Assembly (NCBI GenBank): GCA_017479645.1
Contig: JAFVBZ010000092.1
Span: forward strand, 1 to 40,889
DNA length: 40,889 nucleotides
Source: Ruminiclostridium sp.
GTDB lineage: Bacteria > Bacillota > Clostridia > Oscillospirales > Ruminococcaceae
Direction: 5' to 3'
Both the position numbers and the translations under genes were made by a program. Shown in pieces: positions 31,495 to 40,889 of this stretch. The notes under the pieces were generated by a model. It was not told where the DNA came from and searched no databases. It saw only the letters and a program-made list of their open reading frames with translations. Numbering within the stretch: position 1 is the first letter of the stretch; the number at the start of each line of letters is the position of its first letter.

Positions 31495-33245
31495 ATTACA
31501 TTGCCACCCCTGAGAAAACGGAAGATAGGGAATTGCTGACGGGCATCAACACTTCCGCAGATCTGAAAGAGGCTTTGCAGGATTTCAAGCTGACATACGA
31601 AGTGTGTTCGCACAAAAGTTTTACTGCAAAACCTCTTGAGGGTAAGTCTCCGGTCAAAGCGTTTCACCTTGTCCAGTCGTTCGCGGCAGGCGAGTGCAGC
31701 GTAGAAACGGCGCACAGGATAGGTGTGGAGTGGGTGCAGAAAGCGTTCGGCGCTGACTATCAGGTAGTAGTGACCACCCACGTTGACACCGAGCATATCC
31801 ACAATCACTTCCTGCTATGCCCCTACGATCTGAACGGCAAAAAGTTCAACAGCAACAAGGCAAGTGTTGACCGGGTACGGAAGGTTTCGGACGCTATATG
31901 CCGCCGGTACGGTATCGGAGAAATGGAAAAGCTCCGCGCCCAGCCCGACCACAAGCCTTGCGCAATTTGCTACGGCGAGTGGCTGCACCGCAAGCGGGGT
32001 ACTTCATGGAAATCGAGAATTTCCGAGTACATCGACAGCCTGATACCTCTGTCCAAAAATCTCGATCATCTGTTGCAGATCATGGAAGCTCATGGGTACA
32101 AAGTCAAGCGCGGATGCTATATCTCCGTCCGGGCGCCCGAACAAAAGAAGTCAGTCCGGCTGAAAACGCTGGGCGCTAATTACGCCGAAGCCGCACTTGC
32201 AGACCGGATACAGGAGTACCTTGACGCCCAGCCAAAACCGAGAACTCTTAACGAGATCTTCGAGCTGCTGCAAAGGGAATTCAAGCGTCAAACGCGGAAC
32301 ATCTGTTTCGCCGCAGGCGTGAAAAACGCTACCGAGCTTCTCGGCAAGCAACTCACACTTATCAATAATGAGCATATCAACAGCGTAAGTGAAGCCGAGC
32401 AGCTTTTGGAAAATACTCAAAAGCGTATCACGGAATTGGAAACGGCAATAACGGATCTGAGCGCGGAAGCCCAGCACAAGCAGATCGTGGCTGCCGCCGC
32501 CGAACGATTCTTCCGTAAGACCAAGCCTTATCCGGCTTCGCAGAAAAAGGCGGACAAGCTGATACTGAAAAATGCCGGGGTCTCATCTTTGGCTGATGTC
32601 TCGGAATACAGCGCAGATGTGGAATCCGATTACACAAAGCTCGCGGAGATGCAGGCAGAACTTGTGGAACTGAAAAAGCGCGAAGCGCTTCTGCATAACA
32701 TCATCACGACCTACAACGACCGGGATGACTACATCACCAAGCTCGTCAAGCGGACCCGTGAAAAGCTTTCGGAACAGGAGCAGGCGAGGGTAGCCGAGCT
32801 CAAAGCAAAAAAGTATGCGGTCTATACGCCTATCGAGACCAATAATTTTCATGTTGCGAGAGCAAACATAGACTACTATAATGAGAGCTTTGAGCAGAGC
32901 GTGTTCGATGTTAGTGCTGATCCCGATAAGATTGGCGAGGTGCTGACAACTATCAGAGATACGGCAAATCTGTATGCCGGCGATGTTATCTGTTTAGACA
33001 ACGTCGGGTACTATTTGGATTACGACAAGATCTATCGTGTCGATGATTTTATGCAGTCCCGTGCCGAAGCCGAGCGCCAGCGTCAGGAACAAATCGAGCG
33101 TGAGCGTCAGGAAGAACTTGCTCGCAAGGAACAGGAGCGCCGTGCCGAAGAAGAACGCCGTCGTAAGCAGGAAGAGCAGGAGCGCAAAAAAGCGGAAGAA
33201 AAACAGAAACATCAGTCAGCGCCAAAGAAAAAGAGATCAATTTAA
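31443..33245 (+). CDS. MobA/VirD2-type relaxase (HUH endonuclease)
   Basis: 600 aa. It nicks one strand at the transfer origin and stays bound to the 5' end during conjugative mobilization. The N-terminus MPYIKVISIK..CLNYIA offers Y19 as nucleophile, and H113-V-D-T-E-H118-I-H120-N-H122 is the metal-binding HUH motif. Residues about 320-470 are coiled coil, and the last 70 residues are a run of Arg/Glu/Gln/Lys repeats ending KKKRSI, probably for DNA or partner binding. The TTG start lies four bases after AGGAGG, inside mobC, so the two are coupled. Confidence 0.92.
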   Translation: MPYIKVISIKDSVAGCLNYIATPEKTEDRELLTGINTSADLKEALQDFKLTYEVCSHKSFTAKPLEGKSPVKAFHLVQSFAAGECSVETAHRIGVEWVQKAFGADYQVVVTTHVDTEHIHNHFLLCPYDLNGKKFNSNKASVDRVRKVSDAICRRYGIGEMEKLRAQPDHKPCAICYGEWLHRKRGTSWKSRISEYIDSLIPLSKNLDHLLQIMEAHGYKVKRGCYISVRAPEQKKSVRLKTLGANYAEAALADRIQEYLDAQPKPRTLNEIFELLQREFKRQTRNICFAAGVKNATELLGKQLTLINNEHINSVSEAEQLLENTQKRITELETAITDLSAEAQHKQIVAAAAERFFRKTKPYPASQKKADKLILKNAGVSSLADVSEYSADVESDYTKLAEMQAELVELKKREALLHNIITTYNDRDDYITKLVKRTREKLSEQEQARVAELKAKKYAVYTPIETNNFHVARANIDYYNESFEQSVFDVSADPDKIGEVLTTIRDTANLYAGDVICLDNVGYYLDYDKIYRVDDFMQSRAEAERQRQEQIERERQEELARKEQERRAEEERRRKQEEQERKKAEEKQKHQSAPKKKRSI

Positions 33246-33317
33246 GTGAGAGAGGAAACACAAAACCGGCGACACCACAGAAAAATAGAGGTGCACCGGT
33301 AAGGAATGGAGGTCTAT

Positions 33318-33515
33318 TTGAGAAGAAATGAAATAACTACGCCCGTCGCAGCGAATACGGCAGAACCGCCCGTTCAGACGGACAACGTATCAATTTACAG
33401 GTTTGGTAAGGCAGTCTATAAGGTTACGGCGCACTTCAACCTTGAATGTACCGAAACCCTCGCCGATGTTGTCGGTAGGCTGATCTTGCAGGATTTGAAC
33501 GATACGGACAACTAA
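33318..33515 (+). CDS. tnpW: TnpW-like small transposon protein
   Basis: 65 aa from a TTG five bases after GGAGG (33308-33312); an ATG at 33306 overlaps that ribosome site and is less likely. The core, IYRFGKAVYKVTAHFN followed by LADVVGRLILQDL, matches the pattern of TnpW proteins of Tn4451-like mobilizable transposons. Function in those elements is unknown. It sits between the relaxase and recombinase genes, as expected for such an element. Confidence 0.75.
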   Translation: MRRNEITTPVAANTAEPPVQTDNVSIYRFGKAVYKVTAHFNLECTETLADVVGRLILQDLNDTDN

Positions 33516-33525
33516 TTGCAATTAA

Positions 33526-35261
<1,736 letters not shown>

Positions 35262-35379
35262 GAAATCGCGCTGCCAAAGGGAACAGGGGAACTTCTATAT
35301 GGGAACGGAACTCCCGAACCCCCTTTCCTAAAAACTTTGATCGCTCCGCAATTAATGGAGAAGTCTTTCAGAACAGAAT

Positions 35380-35418
35380 AAAGACTGCTCAAATTTGTTA
35401 TTTTCAGCAGTCTTTTTT
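35380..35418 (+). terminator. Intrinsic terminator after the recombinase gene
   Basis: AAAGACTGCT/AGCAGTCTTT perfect 10-bp stem (35380-35389 with 35406-35415), followed by a T-run. The bases between the recombinase stop and here (35265-35379) hold no gene and probably include the right end of the element. Confidence 0.85.
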
Positions 35419-35495
35419 GTATTCAGATGAATATAGCTAACCGAGGTGGCGCACCCGCCGATCGAAGAATGTCGCTGCGCATCAGTTTAGGGGGT

Positions 35496-35542
35496 CCAGC
35501 CCCCTTTTTTAAAGGGGGCTGGCGGGTCTGGGCGGAGCCCAG
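35496..35542. repeat. Two perfect GC-rich hairpins, probable dispersed repeat
   Basis: CCAGCCCCCTTT/AAAGGGGGCTGG is a perfect 12-bp stem with loop TTT (35496-35522). CTGGGC/GCCCAG with loop GGA follows (35528-35542). The wider block, 35440-35560, resembles the GC-rich repeat tails common in Ruminococcaceae intergenic DNA. Confidence 0.6.
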
Positions 35543-35573
35543 TCTCAAAAGCTCTCTTAAAAAAGTCTCTTCT

Positions 35574-35592
35574 AAAAAAGGCACGAAGTGCC
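35574..35592 (-). terminator. Intrinsic terminator of the GH3-histidine kinase operon
   Basis: On the - strand GGCAC-TTC-GTGCC (35580-35592) is followed by six T residues (35574-35579), four bases after the kinase stop codon. Confidence 0.9.
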
Positions 35593-35596
35593 GGAT

Positions 35597-37102
35597 TTAC
35601 AGCCTTGCGGTGATAGTAAGGCTGTTGCCGTCCTTGCTGAGTGCTTCGATGCGTCCGCCGTGGGCATTCACGATCGACTGCGCCATAGAAAGACCAATGC
35701 CGTAGCCGGGAGTCTCGCTGCTGTGGGACGAATCGCCTCGTCTGAAACGGTCGAAAAGTTCCGGGTGAGCGCCTTTCTCAATGTTCTCTGCGGTGTTCTC
35801 GGAGGACAGTATTATATGCCTGCCCTTTGCCGACAGTGTAAACAGGATAGTACCGCCCTCCGGGGTGTACTTGACCGCGTTGTCAGCAAGTATCGAGCAT
35901 AGTTTCGCAATCATGCTCTTGTCGCCCTTGAATATAATGCCGTCCTTTATATCTGCGGTGAATCCGAGACCTTTCTGCTCCGCCATGAGGGAGAACGGGT
36001 CAAGTATCTCCGAGACAGTTTCCGAAAGGAAAAAGCTTTCAAATGTCAGCTGCGACGATCCTTCGTCCATTCTTGCAAGTGCGACAAGTTCGCCGGTAAG
36101 TGTCGCAAGCCGTTCTGTCTGGCTGGTGATGCCCTTTGTCCACTTGCTTTCGCCCTGCTCCATTTCGATAACTTCTGTGCAGGAATTTATCACTGCAAGC
36201 GGGGTTTTGAGCTCGTGACCTGCATTTGTTATGAATTTCTTCTGCTTTTCGTAGCTTTCGGCCACAGGTTTCGTAACTATACCGGAAAAAATTACGATAA
36301 GCACGAATACGGCAGCAGCGGCTCCAAGCGCAACAAGCAGGCTTATTATCATAAAATCGCGCACGGATTTCAGCGCTCTTCCGCGGTCTATGAATATGCA
36401 GAGCCTGCCTGTGTCGGTCTTTTTTATGAGGTACTTGTAGTTGGTTTCGTAACCCCTTGTTTTTCCGGCAGCAATAAGCCTCTGCGCCATTTCGAGCGCG
36501 TCTTCCGTTGATACCGCAGCGATCTTGCCGGTATCTATGCTTTCGGGAGTGCCGTTGTCCTTTATTGAAACTGTGAAGTATCTTGTTTCGTAAGGAGTTT
36601 CGGCAGTTATCAGCTCTTTCCTTTTCAGATCGTCATACTTTCTTCTCGGATCCTGCTGGAAGTCTCTTTGCGGACGTTCGGTCGCGGCAGGAGTGGTAAC
36701 CGCAGCGACAGAGATCTTTTCATCGTCAACGTCGTCTGAGTCATTGACATCTCGGTCATCATCATCGTCGTCGGAGTCGTCATCATCGTCAAAGTCGTCA
36801 TCATCATCGGAGAGCGGAGCCGGAGGAGGAACGTCATCTCCTTCCGGTTTTTCCGGCGGCTGTTCGCCGTCCTGCGGTGCAGGGGGAGGCTGATCCGTAC
36901 CGGAGGGTGCGGAAATGTCAGGCTCATGTGGGACAGGAGCAAAGCTGCCGCCGTTCTCGGCAAGCAGATCCAGCAGTACATCGGCTTCCGAATCGGAGTT
37001 CAGATAGTTTGCGATATTCATTGCCGCGACAATGACCGCAAGTACCGCAAGCACCGAGATCATAGCCGTTATTATGAAGCTTTTCCGTAGTTTCTTTATC
37101 AT
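35597..37102 (-). CDS. Membrane sensor histidine kinase with very acidic external loop
   Basis: 501 aa from the ATG at 37102, which overlaps the GH3 stop (ATGA). One helix lies at about 8-30; then a large external region with a proline-rich part (about 65-98) and an Asp tract (about 98-128, runs of 5-6 Asp); then a second helix (about 250-275). Next come the dimerisation H-box NAGHELKTPL with H296, the N-box LADNAVKYT and the GYGIGL G-box. It is a complete kinase. No response regulator gene lies in the window. The Asp tract resembles cation-binding sites, so calcium or another divalent ion is a plausible signal; not shown. Confidence 0.88.
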   Translation of the reverse strand: MIKKLRKSFIITAMISVLAVLAVIVAAMNIANYLNSDSEADVLLDLLAENGGSFAPVPHEPDISAPSGTDQPPPAPQDGEQPPEKPEGDDVPPPAPLSDDDDDFDDDDDSDDDDDDRDVNDSDDVDDEKISVAAVTTPAATERPQRDFQQDPRRKYDDLKRKELITAETPYETRYFTVSIKDNGTPESIDTGKIAAVSTEDALEMAQRLIAAGKTRGYETNYKYLIKKTDTGRLCIFIDRGRALKSVRDFMIISLLVALGAAAAVFVLIVIFSGIVTKPVAESYEKQKKFITNAGHELKTPLAVINSCTEVIEMEQGESKWTKGITSQTERLATLTGELVALARMDEGSSQLTFESFFLSETVSEILDPFSLMAEQKGLGFTADIKDGIIFKGDKSMIAKLCSILADNAVKYTPEGGTILFTLSAKGRHIILSSENTAENIEKGAHPELFDRFRRGDSSHSSETPGYGIGLSMAQSIVNAHGGRIEALSKDGNSLTITARL

Positions 37103-39192
37103 AGAGTGATCTCCGCAGATACGCATTCAGAACCGAGTGATCTGCTCTTTCCGTCGGGTTGTGAAGTGCCGGCATAAAGTGTGAAACGGCTGCCGAATAT
37201 CTTTCTTTCGCCGCTTTCGCTGACAGCAGTGAATGCTCGTTCCGGTACCGGAATTGCGATCTCTTTGCTTTCTCCGGCATCAAGGTGTATGCGCTTGAAT
37301 CCGCACAGGCTGACATTCGGCACGGCGAATTCCGATGTGTCTTTGATATAGAGCTGTACAACGTCCTCGGTGGAACGGCTGCCGGCATTTTCGGCTGTGA
37401 TGTAAGCTGTTCCGTCACGGCAGGCAAGGGAAGTGCATCTTACATTCCCGTATGTCAGCCCGTAGCCGAAGGGATAAAGCACGTTGTTTTCGGTAAAGCG
37501 GTAAGTCCTGTTCTTCATGTAATAGTCCTTGAAATCCGGGAGTTTATCGGCGCTTTCATAGAATGTTACGGGCAGTTTGCCGGAGGGGGAGATTTTGCCG
37601 AAAAGGATCTCCGCAAGCGCCTTTCCGCCTTCCGAACCGGGGTACCATGCGTGGAGCAGAGCATTGGCGCTTTCCGCATGAACGTTCACTGAGCTTCCTG
37701 CGGCAGTCACGATAACTGTCGGCTTTCCTGCGGCGAGTATCTTCTGTATCAGTATGCGCTGCGGTTCCGGGAGTTCAAGATCCCGCTTGTCGCCGGAGGA
37801 GAATTCGTTGCCGGTATCGCCCTCTTCGCCCTCGATAGTGGCGTCAAGTCCCACACACAGCACAACCGCGTCCGCGCATTTGGCTGCTGCAACGGCTTCC
37901 GCGTATCTGTCGCCCGCCTGTGCAAGACCGGAGACTCTGTCCTTGTAGAGGTGGCAGCCTTCTGCGAAAATAACCCGTCCCGGGAATTCGCTCATTATGC
38001 CGTCGAGGAAGGTAACGTACCTGTCCGCACGCCCGTTGTAGTTTCCTTCGAGGGCGGCTCTGCTGTCGGCATTCGGACCTATGACAGCAATGGTTTTCAG
38101 TTTGGCGATGTCGAGGGGCAGTATTCCGTCGTTTTTGAGCATCACTATCGAGCGTCTTGCGCAGTCCAGCGATACTGCACGGCTTTCCTCTGTGCAGACG
38201 GCGGTGTAGGGGATATCATCGTACTCTGTCTTTTCATCGAACATACCGAGCCTTATTCTCGTGCGTAGAACATGAACGCAGGCACGGCGGATATCTTCTT
38301 TTGTGATGAGACCTTCATCAAGCGCGGTGAGCAGATTCATATAGGTGCAGCCGCAGTTCACATCGCAGCCTGCTTTCAGCGCCATTGCCGCAGATTCCGC
38401 GGGAGTTGATGTCACATGGTGATGCATGTGGAAATCCTGTACTGCCCAGCAGTCGGAGACGAAGTAACCGTCAAATCCCCATTCTTTCAGTTTGTCCATG
38501 AGGAAGCTGTTGGCGCAGGCAGGCTCGCCGTTCACACGGTTATAGGCTCCCATTACGCCCTCGACTTTTGCGTCGCGCACAAGAGCCTCAAATGCCGGGA
38601 GGTAGGTCTCTTCCATTTCCTTTGCGGAGATCTTCGCATCGAAGCAGTGGCGGTCAGCTTCCGGACCGCTGTGTACTGCGAAATGCTTTGCGCAGGCTGC
38701 CGCTTTGAGCACCTTGCCGTCGCCTTGTATGCCGCGGACGAATGCTTTTCCGCACTCGGAGGTTAGATACGGGTCTTCGCCGTAAGTTTCGTGACCGCGT
38801 CCCCAGCGCGGATCGCGGAAGATGTTGATGTTCGGCGCCCAGAGCGTGAGCCCTTTGTAGATATCGGTGTCGCCCTCTGCGCGGTATGCGTTGTATTTCG
38901 CGCGGGCCTCCTCCGAGGTGATCCCGGCAGCCCTTCCGACAAGTTCCGTATCGAACATTGCCGCGAGACCTATCGCCTGCGGGAACATGGTAGCTGTCCC
39001 GGAGCGGGCGAGACCGTGCAGTCCCTCGTTCCACCAGTTGTAGGCGGGGATCCCGAGCCGTTCGACTGCCGGAGCATCGTAACGGAGCTGCGCCGCCTGT
39101 TCCTCTGTTGTAAGCTCATCGGCAAGTGCTTCTGCGCGCTCCTGTGCCGTGAGAGATGTATCAAGATATCTTTTTATATTTTCATTTGCCAT
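37099..39192 (-). CDS. GH3 glycosidase, beta-xylosidase-like
   Basis: 697 aa from the ATG at 39192, eight bases after AAAGGAG. The N-terminal barrel has YNWWNEGLHG, typical of GH3 beta-xylosidases, and the nucleophile D247 in GYFVSDCWAV. The second alpha/beta domain carries the GEEGD loop that would supply the acid/base, and a fibronectin-III-like C-terminal domain follows. No signal peptide, so it acts on imported oligosaccharides. Xylosidase, arabinofuranosidase or glucosidase activity cannot be separated by sequence alone. Coupled to the histidine kinase gene; strong own promoter. Confidence 0.9.
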   Translation of the reverse strand: MANENIKRYLDTSLTAQERAEALADELTTEEQAAQLRYDAPAVERLGIPAYNWWNEGLHGLARSGTATMFPQAIGLAAMFDTELVGRAAGITSEEARAKYNAYRAEGDTDIYKGLTLWAPNINIFRDPRWGRGHETYGEDPYLTSECGKAFVRGIQGDGKVLKAAACAKHFAVHSGPEADRHCFDAKISAKEMEETYLPAFEALVRDAKVEGVMGAYNRVNGEPACANSFLMDKLKEWGFDGYFVSDCWAVQDFHMHHHVTSTPAESAAMALKAGCDVNCGCTYMNLLTALDEGLITKEDIRRACVHVLRTRIRLGMFDEKTEYDDIPYTAVCTEESRAVSLDCARRSIVMLKNDGILPLDIAKLKTIAVIGPNADSRAALEGNYNGRADRYVTFLDGIMSEFPGRVIFAEGCHLYKDRVSGLAQAGDRYAEAVAAAKCADAVVLCVGLDATIEGEEGDTGNEFSSGDKRDLELPEPQRILIQKILAAGKPTVIVTAAGSSVNVHAESANALLHAWYPGSEGGKALAEILFGKISPSGKLPVTFYESADKLPDFKDYYMKNRTYRFTENNVLYPFGYGLTYGNVRCTSLACRDGTAYITAENAGSRSTEDVVQLYIKDTSEFAVPNVSLCGFKRIHLDAGESKEIAIPVPERAFTAVSESGERKIFGSRFTLYAGTSQPDGKSRSLGSECVSAEITL

Positions 39193-39212
39193 TTCCAACA
39201 CTCCTTTTCAAC

Positions 39213-39242
39213 ATTATAACATATTCCTGCGTTTAAGGTCAA
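39213..39242 (-). promoter_or_regulatory. Promoter of the GH3-histidine kinase operon
   Basis: On the - strand: TTGACC (39237-39242), 18-bp spacer, perfect TATAAT (39213-39218), 21 bases before the ATG. Confidence 0.8.
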
Positions 39243-39276
39243 CATATTTTTGTTGCTTGCGCATAAAAATGTTGAG
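39240..39276. promoter_or_regulatory. Operator-like dyad over the GH3 promoter
   Basis: CAACATATTTTTG and AAAAATGTTG are reverse complements apart from one extra base, separated by TTGCTTGCGCAT. The dyad touches the -35 box of the GH3 promoter, a suitable place for a repressor or activator. Confidence 0.4.
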
Positions 39277-39361
39277 TGTGAATATGACATAATACCGGCA
39301 TTGAAAATTGTGCAGATTTTATAAATATGTTAGTAAAAAATGATGATTTTTTATAAATCTC

Positions 39362-39389
39362 TTGAAATTTTCCAAAAATGTGGTACAAT
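39362..39389 (+). promoter_or_regulatory. Probable glgA promoter
   Basis: TTGAAA (39362-39367), 16-bp spacer, TACAAT (39384-39389), about 77 bases before the start codon. A TATAAT directly after it (39390-39395) could be used with another -35. Confidence 0.5.
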
Positions 39390-39465
39390 TATAATTGAGC
39401 AGTTATAGAATTGCTTAAAATGGTTATGTCACGGGGCTTCCGTTGACGGACAGGAGGAGCTTATC

Positions 39466-40889
39466 ATGAAGATTTTATATGCCGCAAGCGAAGCACAGCC
39501 GTTTGCAGCATCAGGCGGACTTGCCGATGTTGCGGGATCTCTCCCTAAGGCGCTCGTAGAGGCTGGTCACGAGTGTATGGTAGTTATGCCGTACTATGTG
39601 AATACAATTAAGCCGGAAGTTCGTGAGACCTTAGAATATATAACGAATTTCTATGTGCCGGTAGGCTGGCGCTCGCAGTACTGCGGTATTTTCACCACCA
39701 CCCTCAACGGGGTAAAATACTATTTCATCGACAATGAGTATTACTTCAAGCGTGACTTCGGTCTGTACGGATATTACGACGATGCCGAAAGATACGCGTT
39801 CTTCTCGAGAGCCGTTCTTGAGATGCTGGAACACCTCGAAATAAAGCCGGATATCATCAATTCCAACGACTGGCAGACAGCCCTTATCCCGATCTACTAC
39901 AACATATACTATAAGTACCACCACAATATGTGGGGCATACGCAATGTGTTCACGATCCACAATATCGGCTACCAGGGTCAGTACGGACTTGAGCTTACCG
40001 AGGAGATATTCTCTATCCCGAGACATCTGAGCTCTATCATCGAATATGACGGCGACGCGAACCTCATGAAGGGCGCGATCGAAATGGCGGACAAGGTAAC
40101 TACCGTTTCGCCGACTTACGCTAAAGAGATACTCAATCCGTGGTTCTCTCACGGTCTTGACCGCTGCCTCAACACGAAGCAGTACAAGACCTGCGGATTC
40201 CTCAACGGTATCGACACCGATATGTACAACAGCAAGACCGACAAGGATATCCCCGCAAACTTCAGCGTCGGCAAAATGGCAGGAAAGAAGACCTGTAAGG
40301 AAAAGCTGCTTGAAGAAGCAGGATTGCCCGGCGGCGATTCCCCTGTTCTCGGTATCATTTCGAGACTTGTTGAACACAAGGGCTTTGACCTTATCAAGTG
40401 CGTTCTCGACAATATCGTATGCTCCGGCATAAAGGTGATCGTTCTCGGATCCGGCGATAAGCAGTACGAAGACTATTTCTACTATATGCAGAACAAGTAT
40501 CCGGAAGCTGTAAGCTTCAAGTGCGGATATATTCCCGCATACGCTAAGCGCATCTACGCCGGTGCGGATATGTTCCTCATGCCCAGCAAGAGCGAGCCAT
40601 GCGGACTTGCGCAGATGATAGCTCTCCGCTACGGTACAGTACCGATCGTTCGCGCGACCGGCGGTCTTAAGGATTCTATACTTGACTACGGCGATCCCAG
40701 CGGCGAGGGCGTAGGCTTTACATTCCAGTCCTACAACGCGCTCGATATGCTCGGCGCTATCAACAGAGCAAAGGAAGTCTACGACGATCAGGCGAAGTGG
40801 AAGAAGCTCGTCGAAGTCGGCATGAAGAAGGATTTCAGCTGGAACCAGTCCGCAAAGCTCTATATCGGGCTTTACGAGGAATTGTGCAG
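39466..40889 (+). CDS. glgA: Glycogen synthase, GT5 family (3' truncated)
   Basis: Transfers glucose from ADP-glucose (by family) to the non-reducing end of glycogen. 474 codons are visible and the frame runs off the end, so perhaps only a few residues are missing. CAGGAGGAG precedes the ATG. The N-terminal GT-B domain has NSNDWQTALIP and FTIHNIGYQGQ; the C-terminal domain has GIISRLVEHKG, PSKSEPCGLAQMIALRYGTVPIVRATGGL. The N-terminal loop reads ASEAQPFAASGGLADV, where most bacterial enzymes have KTGGL, so the usual ADP-glucose-contacting lysine is an alanine. It is transcribed divergently from GH3. Confidence 0.93.
   Translation, partial: MKILYAASEAQPFAASGGLADVAGSLPKALVEAGHECMVVMPYYVNTIKPEVRETLEYITNFYVPVGWRSQYCGIFTTTLNGVKYYFIDNEYYFKRDFGLYGYYDDAERYAFFSRAVLEMLEHLEIKPDIINSNDWQTALIPIYYNIYYKYHHNMWGIRNVFTIHNIGYQGQYGLELTEEIFSIPRHLSSIIEYDGDANLMKGAIEMADKVTTVSPTYAKEILNPWFSHGLDRCLNTKQYKTCGFLNGIDTDMYNSKTDKDIPANFSVGKMAGKKTCKEKLLEEAGLPGGDSPVLGIISRLVEHKGFDLIKCVLDNIVCSGIKVIVLGSGDKQYEDYFYYMQNKYPEAVSFKCGYIPAYAKRIYAGADMFLMPSKSEPCGLAQMIALRYGTVPIVRATGGLKDSILDYGDPSGEGVGFTFQSYNALDMLGAINRAKEVYDDQAKWKKLVEVGMKKDFSWNQSAKLYIGLYEELC

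Overview
This window looks like a chromosome segment of a gut or rumen Clostridia, most likely Ruminococcus-like Oscillospiraceae. That is inferred from moderate GC content, Gram-positive ribosome-binding sites, MsmX/UgpC-type sugar ABC ATPases, GH28/GH105/GH4/GH3 enzymes, GlgA, and a DUF6076/MobC/relaxase/TnpW/serine-recombinase mobile element. I had no database, so the species is not established.

Region 1 (1-21128, all + strand) is a large pectin/uronate utilisation locus. It opens with the 3' part of a large sugar-binding lipoprotein. Next come four small four-helix membrane proteins of unknown function that bracket an MsmX-type ATPase. Three glycosidases without export signals follow (GH28, GH105, and a GH4 carrying the CHEV signature of alpha-galacturonidase), then an AEC-family carrier. 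After these lie both branches of uronate catabolism. Unsaturated galacturonate goes through KduI and KduD to KDG. Saturated galacturonate goes through UxaC, UxaB and UxaA to KDG. KDG kinase and a KDPG aldolase fused to a VOC-like domain then give pyruvate and glyceraldehyde-3-phosphate. A TIM-barrel sugar isomerase/epimerase of unknown role and a second MsmX-type ATPase sit inside the locus. No transcription regulator for the locus is in the window.

Region 2 (21129-24441) has a GGDEF protein with a GAF-like C-terminus, a MATE transporter, a short GC-rich tandem repeat and a DUF6809-like small protein.

Region 3 (24442-29194) is an A+T-rich accessory island on the - strand. It holds an ECF sigma factor, its overlapping DUF4367-like anti-sigma factor, a small secreted protein whose promoter resembles the sigma factor's own, a larger secreted protein and a membrane-anchored protein. 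Two striking non-coding pieces lie here: a roughly 250-bp imperfect palindrome (26450-26701) and a run of at least six hairpins ending in a + strand intrinsic terminator (28601-29081).

Region 4 (29195 to about 35440) is a mobilizable-transposon-like module: a DUF6076 protein, a 56-aa protein that appears to start at ATA, MobC, a MobA/VirD2-type relaxase, TnpW, and a large serine recombinase behind a perfect consensus promoter. A structured leader occurs twice, once before the 56-aa gene and once before mobC; the second copy closes into a three-way junction. The element's ends were not resolved.

Region 5 (35597-40889) has a GH3 glycosidase translationally coupled to a histidine kinase with a very acidic external loop and no response regulator nearby (- strand). 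Divergent from these is the 5' part of glgA, whose N-terminal loop lacks the canonical lysine.
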